Shown here one piece after another: positions 6,437 through 7,832 of a stretch of 7,832 bases of DNA. The stretch lies in assembly GCA_947499275.1 (NCBI GenBank), contig CANMNM010000051.1, forward strand, positions 1 to 7,832. The letters are read 5' to 3'. The notes below the pieces were generated by a model, which made no database searches, had not been told where the DNA came from, and was given only the letters and a program-made list of their open reading frames with translations. The stretch is from Actinomycetota bacterium. GTDB lineage: Bacteria > Actinomycetota > Actinomycetes > S36-B12. The position numbers and the translations under genes are program-made. Every line of letters begins with the position of its first letter. The stretch's first letter is position 1.

Positions 6437-6741
6437 TAATCGCCGGTGTTTGCATTCAGATCTCCCAAACCAGAACTCTTGAGAACCTCCTTCATCACGT
6501 GCAAAGTTCCCACACGCTCCTTCAAGGTTCCTGCGAAAGAGGCGACACTTAGATTGGTCACGCCAGCTTCTGCGTAGGCGGGTAAGCGCTTCGCGATTCG
6601 CTCGGGCGGCCCGATGAGTGAGGTGGCATCAATGAATTCGAAAGGAACGGCGGCTGCCGCGCCTGCGTAGTCCTTTGACATGTAACGATCTTGAATTTCA
6701 ATCGCCGCTTCTTCATAGCCCATGCGGGTGGCGAGTTGATT
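6436..6741 (-). pseudogene. C-terminal remainder of the LLM oxidoreductase after the stop
   Basis: This region is in the same frame as the upstream part. After six codons (NQLATR) an ATG at 6723 could restart a 95-aa peptide beginning MGYEEAAIEI, but no Shine-Dalgarno precedes it and this is an internal part of a known fold, not an independent protein. Its intact frame up to the TAATG junction with uppP shows it was under coding constraint until very recently. Confidence 0.7.
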
Positions 6742-7506
6742 TTAGAAGTTCTTATCCCTCGCCCCCATTCCACCGATATACAGCGCCGCGTAGGGGCGGA
6801 CATAGTCGGCGCACTCTTCGACACTCGCTCCGGGGACCACAGGCACGGTGGGAACAACGTCGAAGCCTTCCATCGTCTTTCCCGACTTTTCCCGGCCGGC
6901 AATGAGAGGTTTCATAAGCTCAGAAGCATGCTCGGGTGAAAAAAAGATAGCTAACCACCCATCGGCGATCTCACCGGTCAGTTCAAGGTTTTTAGGTCCA
7001 ATGGAGGCCAAGTAAATGGGAATGTTTTCGCGGACTGGGTGAACCGTGAGCGTGAGTGCCTTACCGGGACCATCGGGCAGAGGTAAGGTGAAAAATTCAC
7101 CGACGTACTGAACCCTCTGACGTGAAAGTGCCATCCGGACAATGTCCACGTACTCGCGTGTTCGCTGCAGTGGTTTTGTGAATCGTACGCCGTGCCAACC
7201 CTCAGAAACCTGTGGACCAGAAACTCCAAGTCCCAGTCGAAAGCGACCACCGGAAAGAGTGTCCAAGGTTGCGGCTGTCATGGCGGTATTTGCCGGAGAC
7301 CGCCCGGGGATCTGGAAAATTGCACTGCCAACATCTATCTGCTTGGTTTGGGCGGCAATCCAAGTGAGGACAGTTGCAGCATCTGAGCCATAAGCTTCAG
7401 CGGCCCAGACACACGAGTAGCCCAGGCGGTCAGCCTCTCGAGCGACTTCTAAATTGTCCGCGTCGTTTCCCGCGCCCCAATATCCAAGATTTACTGATAG
7501 TTTCAT
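6742..7506 (-). CDS. N-terminal product of the interrupted LLM oxidoreductase (254 aa)
   Basis: This is what would be translated if the TAA is real. It contains most of the TIM-barrel, including the flavin/F420-site segments near residues 6-12, 90-110 and 160-185, but ends at GGMGARDKNF before the last barrel helices. A protein lacking the final 101 residues of this fold is unlikely to be stable or active. The ATG at 7506 has no Shine-Dalgarno but does have a leaderless-type TAGGCT box. Confidence 0.6.
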   Translation of the reverse strand: MKLSVNLGYWGAGNDADNLEVAREADRLGYSCVWAAEAYGSDAATVLTWIAAQTKQIDVGSAIFQIPGRSPANTAMTAATLDTLSGGRFRLGLGVSGPQVSEGWHGVRFTKPLQRTREYVDIVRMALSRQRVQYVGEFFTLPLPDGPGKALTLTVHPVRENIPIYLASIGPKNLELTGEIADGWLAIFFSPEHASELMKPLIAGREKSGKTMEGFDVVPTVPVVPGASVEECADYVRPYAALYIGGMGARDKNF

Positions 7507-7523
7507 GGCCGTAGCCTACGGCC
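7507..7523. promoter_or_regulatory. Perfect 17-bp palindrome next to the oxidoreductase start, possible operator
   Basis: GGCCGTAG-C-CTACGGCC is a perfect inverted repeat of 8-bp arms around one central base. It abuts the ATG at 7506 and overlaps the minus-strand TAGGCT box (7518-7513). A repressor bound here would block transcription start. CTACGG recurs at 7553-7558, over the aldo/keto reductase -10 box. Operator function is inference. Confidence 0.45.
7513..7518 (-). promoter_or_regulatory. Leaderless-type -10 box for the LLM oxidoreductase-uppP unit
   Basis: TAGGCT on the minus strand is the same hexamer as before mshC, again followed by 6 nt (ACGGCC) and the ATG. No Shine-Dalgarno is present. 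It lies inside the 17-bp palindrome. Confidence 0.5.
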
Positions 7524-7553
7524 TGCATTCCCCAATTTTCCTGCCCATGGGTC

Positions 7554-7559
7554 TACGGT
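7554..7559 (+). promoter_or_regulatory. Leaderless-type -10 box for the aldo/keto reductase
   Basis: TACGGT matches TANNNT and is followed by 6 nt (TATGCC) and the ATG at 7566, the same spacing as for mshC and the oxidoreductase. No Shine-Dalgarno is visible. Confidence 0.5.
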
Positions 7560-7565
7560 TATGCC

Positions 7566-7832
7566 ATGCAGCAAAGGCCACTGGGTAATTCTGGGATTCG
7601 AGTCGGGCGATTGGCGCTGGGCACAATGACCTGGGGTCGGGCTACCGATGAATATGACGCACGCGATCAGTTGGCCGCCTTCCTCGACGCCGGTGGAACA
7701 CTCATAGACACGGCCGACGTTTATGCCGAAGGTGCCAGCGAGGAAATGCTGGGAACCCTTATTCAAGAATTTGAGTGTCGCGAATCAATTGTTTTGGCCA
7801 CCAAGGCTGTTTCACTGCCAAACACGGAGCGC
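7566..7832 (+). CDS. Aldo/keto reductase, N-terminal 89 residues (runs off the right edge)
   Basis: The frame is open from ATG 7566 to the window end. It encodes MQQRPLGNSGIRVGRLALGT, the usual N-terminus of TIM-barrel aldo/keto reductases that reduce carbonyls with NADPH. The catalytic D48 and Y53 sit in LIDTADVYAEGASE, and K80 is in LATKAV; the catalytic histidine would lie beyond the edge. The substrate cannot be judged. The ATG is supported by the family N-terminus and by the TACGGT box 6 nt upstream. The gene diverges from the LLM oxidoreductase across 59 bp containing a palindrome, so shared control of two redox enzymes is possible. Confidence 0.9.
   Translation, partial: MQQRPLGNSGIRVGRLALGTMTWGRATDEYDARDQLAAFLDAGGTLIDTADVYAEGASEEMLGTLIQEFECRESIVLATKAVSLPNTER

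Larger units (their letters stand above)
6436..7506 (-). pseudogene. LLM-class (F420-dependent type) oxidoreductase interrupted by one in-frame TAA
   Basis: A single frame of 356 codons from ATG 7506 to TAA 6438-6436 encodes a luciferase-like monooxygenase-fold oxidoreductase of the sort that uses F420 (it resembles the Rv3520c type by memory). The N-terminal part has LGYWG, YSCVWAAEAYGSDA, RFRLGLGVSGPQV and YLASIGPKNLELTGEIADGW. The C-terminal part has MGYEEAA, SLIGPPERI and AGVTNLSVASF. At codon 255 (6744-6742) the sequence reads AAC TTC TAA AAT CAA CTC, where I expect NF-Y-NQL, so one base change from a Tyr codon explains the stop. No frameshift or other decay is visible, so this is a very recent nonsense mutation, a sequencing error, or readthrough. 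Substrate is unknown. It heads the transcript into uppP. Confidence 0.8.

Noticed and set aside
6742..6744. Recoded stop as a non-standard amino acid
   Set aside because: TAA is not used for selenocysteine or pyrrolysine, no insertion element is visible, and other genes here use TAA as a normal stop.

Overview
The window reads as a compact chromosomal segment from an actinobacterium (Actinomycetota). Four lines of evidence point there. It has mshC, a mycothiol biosynthesis gene. It has the actinobacterial trio SCO1664 family / DUF3090 / MSMEG_4193-type phosphatase next to mshC and near uppP. It has an LLM-class oxidoreductase of the F420-dependent type. Finally, leaderless-type promoters (TANNNT about 6 nt before the start codon) precede most transcription-unit heads. 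Base composition looks balanced by eye, well below Streptomyces or Mycobacterium, and genes are packed with overlaps and short gaps. A streamlined, perhaps aquatic, actinobacterium is plausible, but that last step is inference.

Layout. Positions 1-103 (-) hold the 5' end of a gene that looks like pgi (glucose-6-phosphate isomerase). It diverges across 59 bp from gnd (163-1206, +), a short-form, probably NAD-dependent 6-phosphogluconate dehydrogenase. gnd converges on mshC (1203-2429, -), with the two stop codons sharing CTAA. Upstream of mshC on the same strand is the trio SCO1664-family kinase-like protein (2461-3243), DUF3090 protein (3218-3787) and histidine phosphatase (3780-4475). They overlap head to tail like an operon, and a candidate terminator overlaps the trio's end. 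A 99-bp divergent region leads to corA (4575-5609, +), which converges on uppP (5606-6436, -) with the same CTAA sharing. uppP starts at the stop codon of an LLM-class oxidoreductase gene (6436-7506, -) that is broken by one in-frame TAA at codon 255. After a 59-bp divergent region carrying a perfect 17-bp palindrome, an aldo/keto reductase gene (from 7566, +) runs off the window.

Functionally this is mostly housekeeping: central carbon flux (pgi, gnd), thiol redox (mshC), magnesium uptake (corA), cell-wall lipid carrier recycling (uppP) and two oxidoreductases. The least understood part is the trio, which pairs a kinase-fold protein, a small zinc-site protein and a phosphatase. I found no CRISPR, RNA gene, insertion sequence or prophage, and no gene-free stretch above 300 bases. 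The observations most worth following up are the single in-frame stop, the repeated leaderless-promoter geometry, the operator-like palindrome and the kinase/phosphatase trio.
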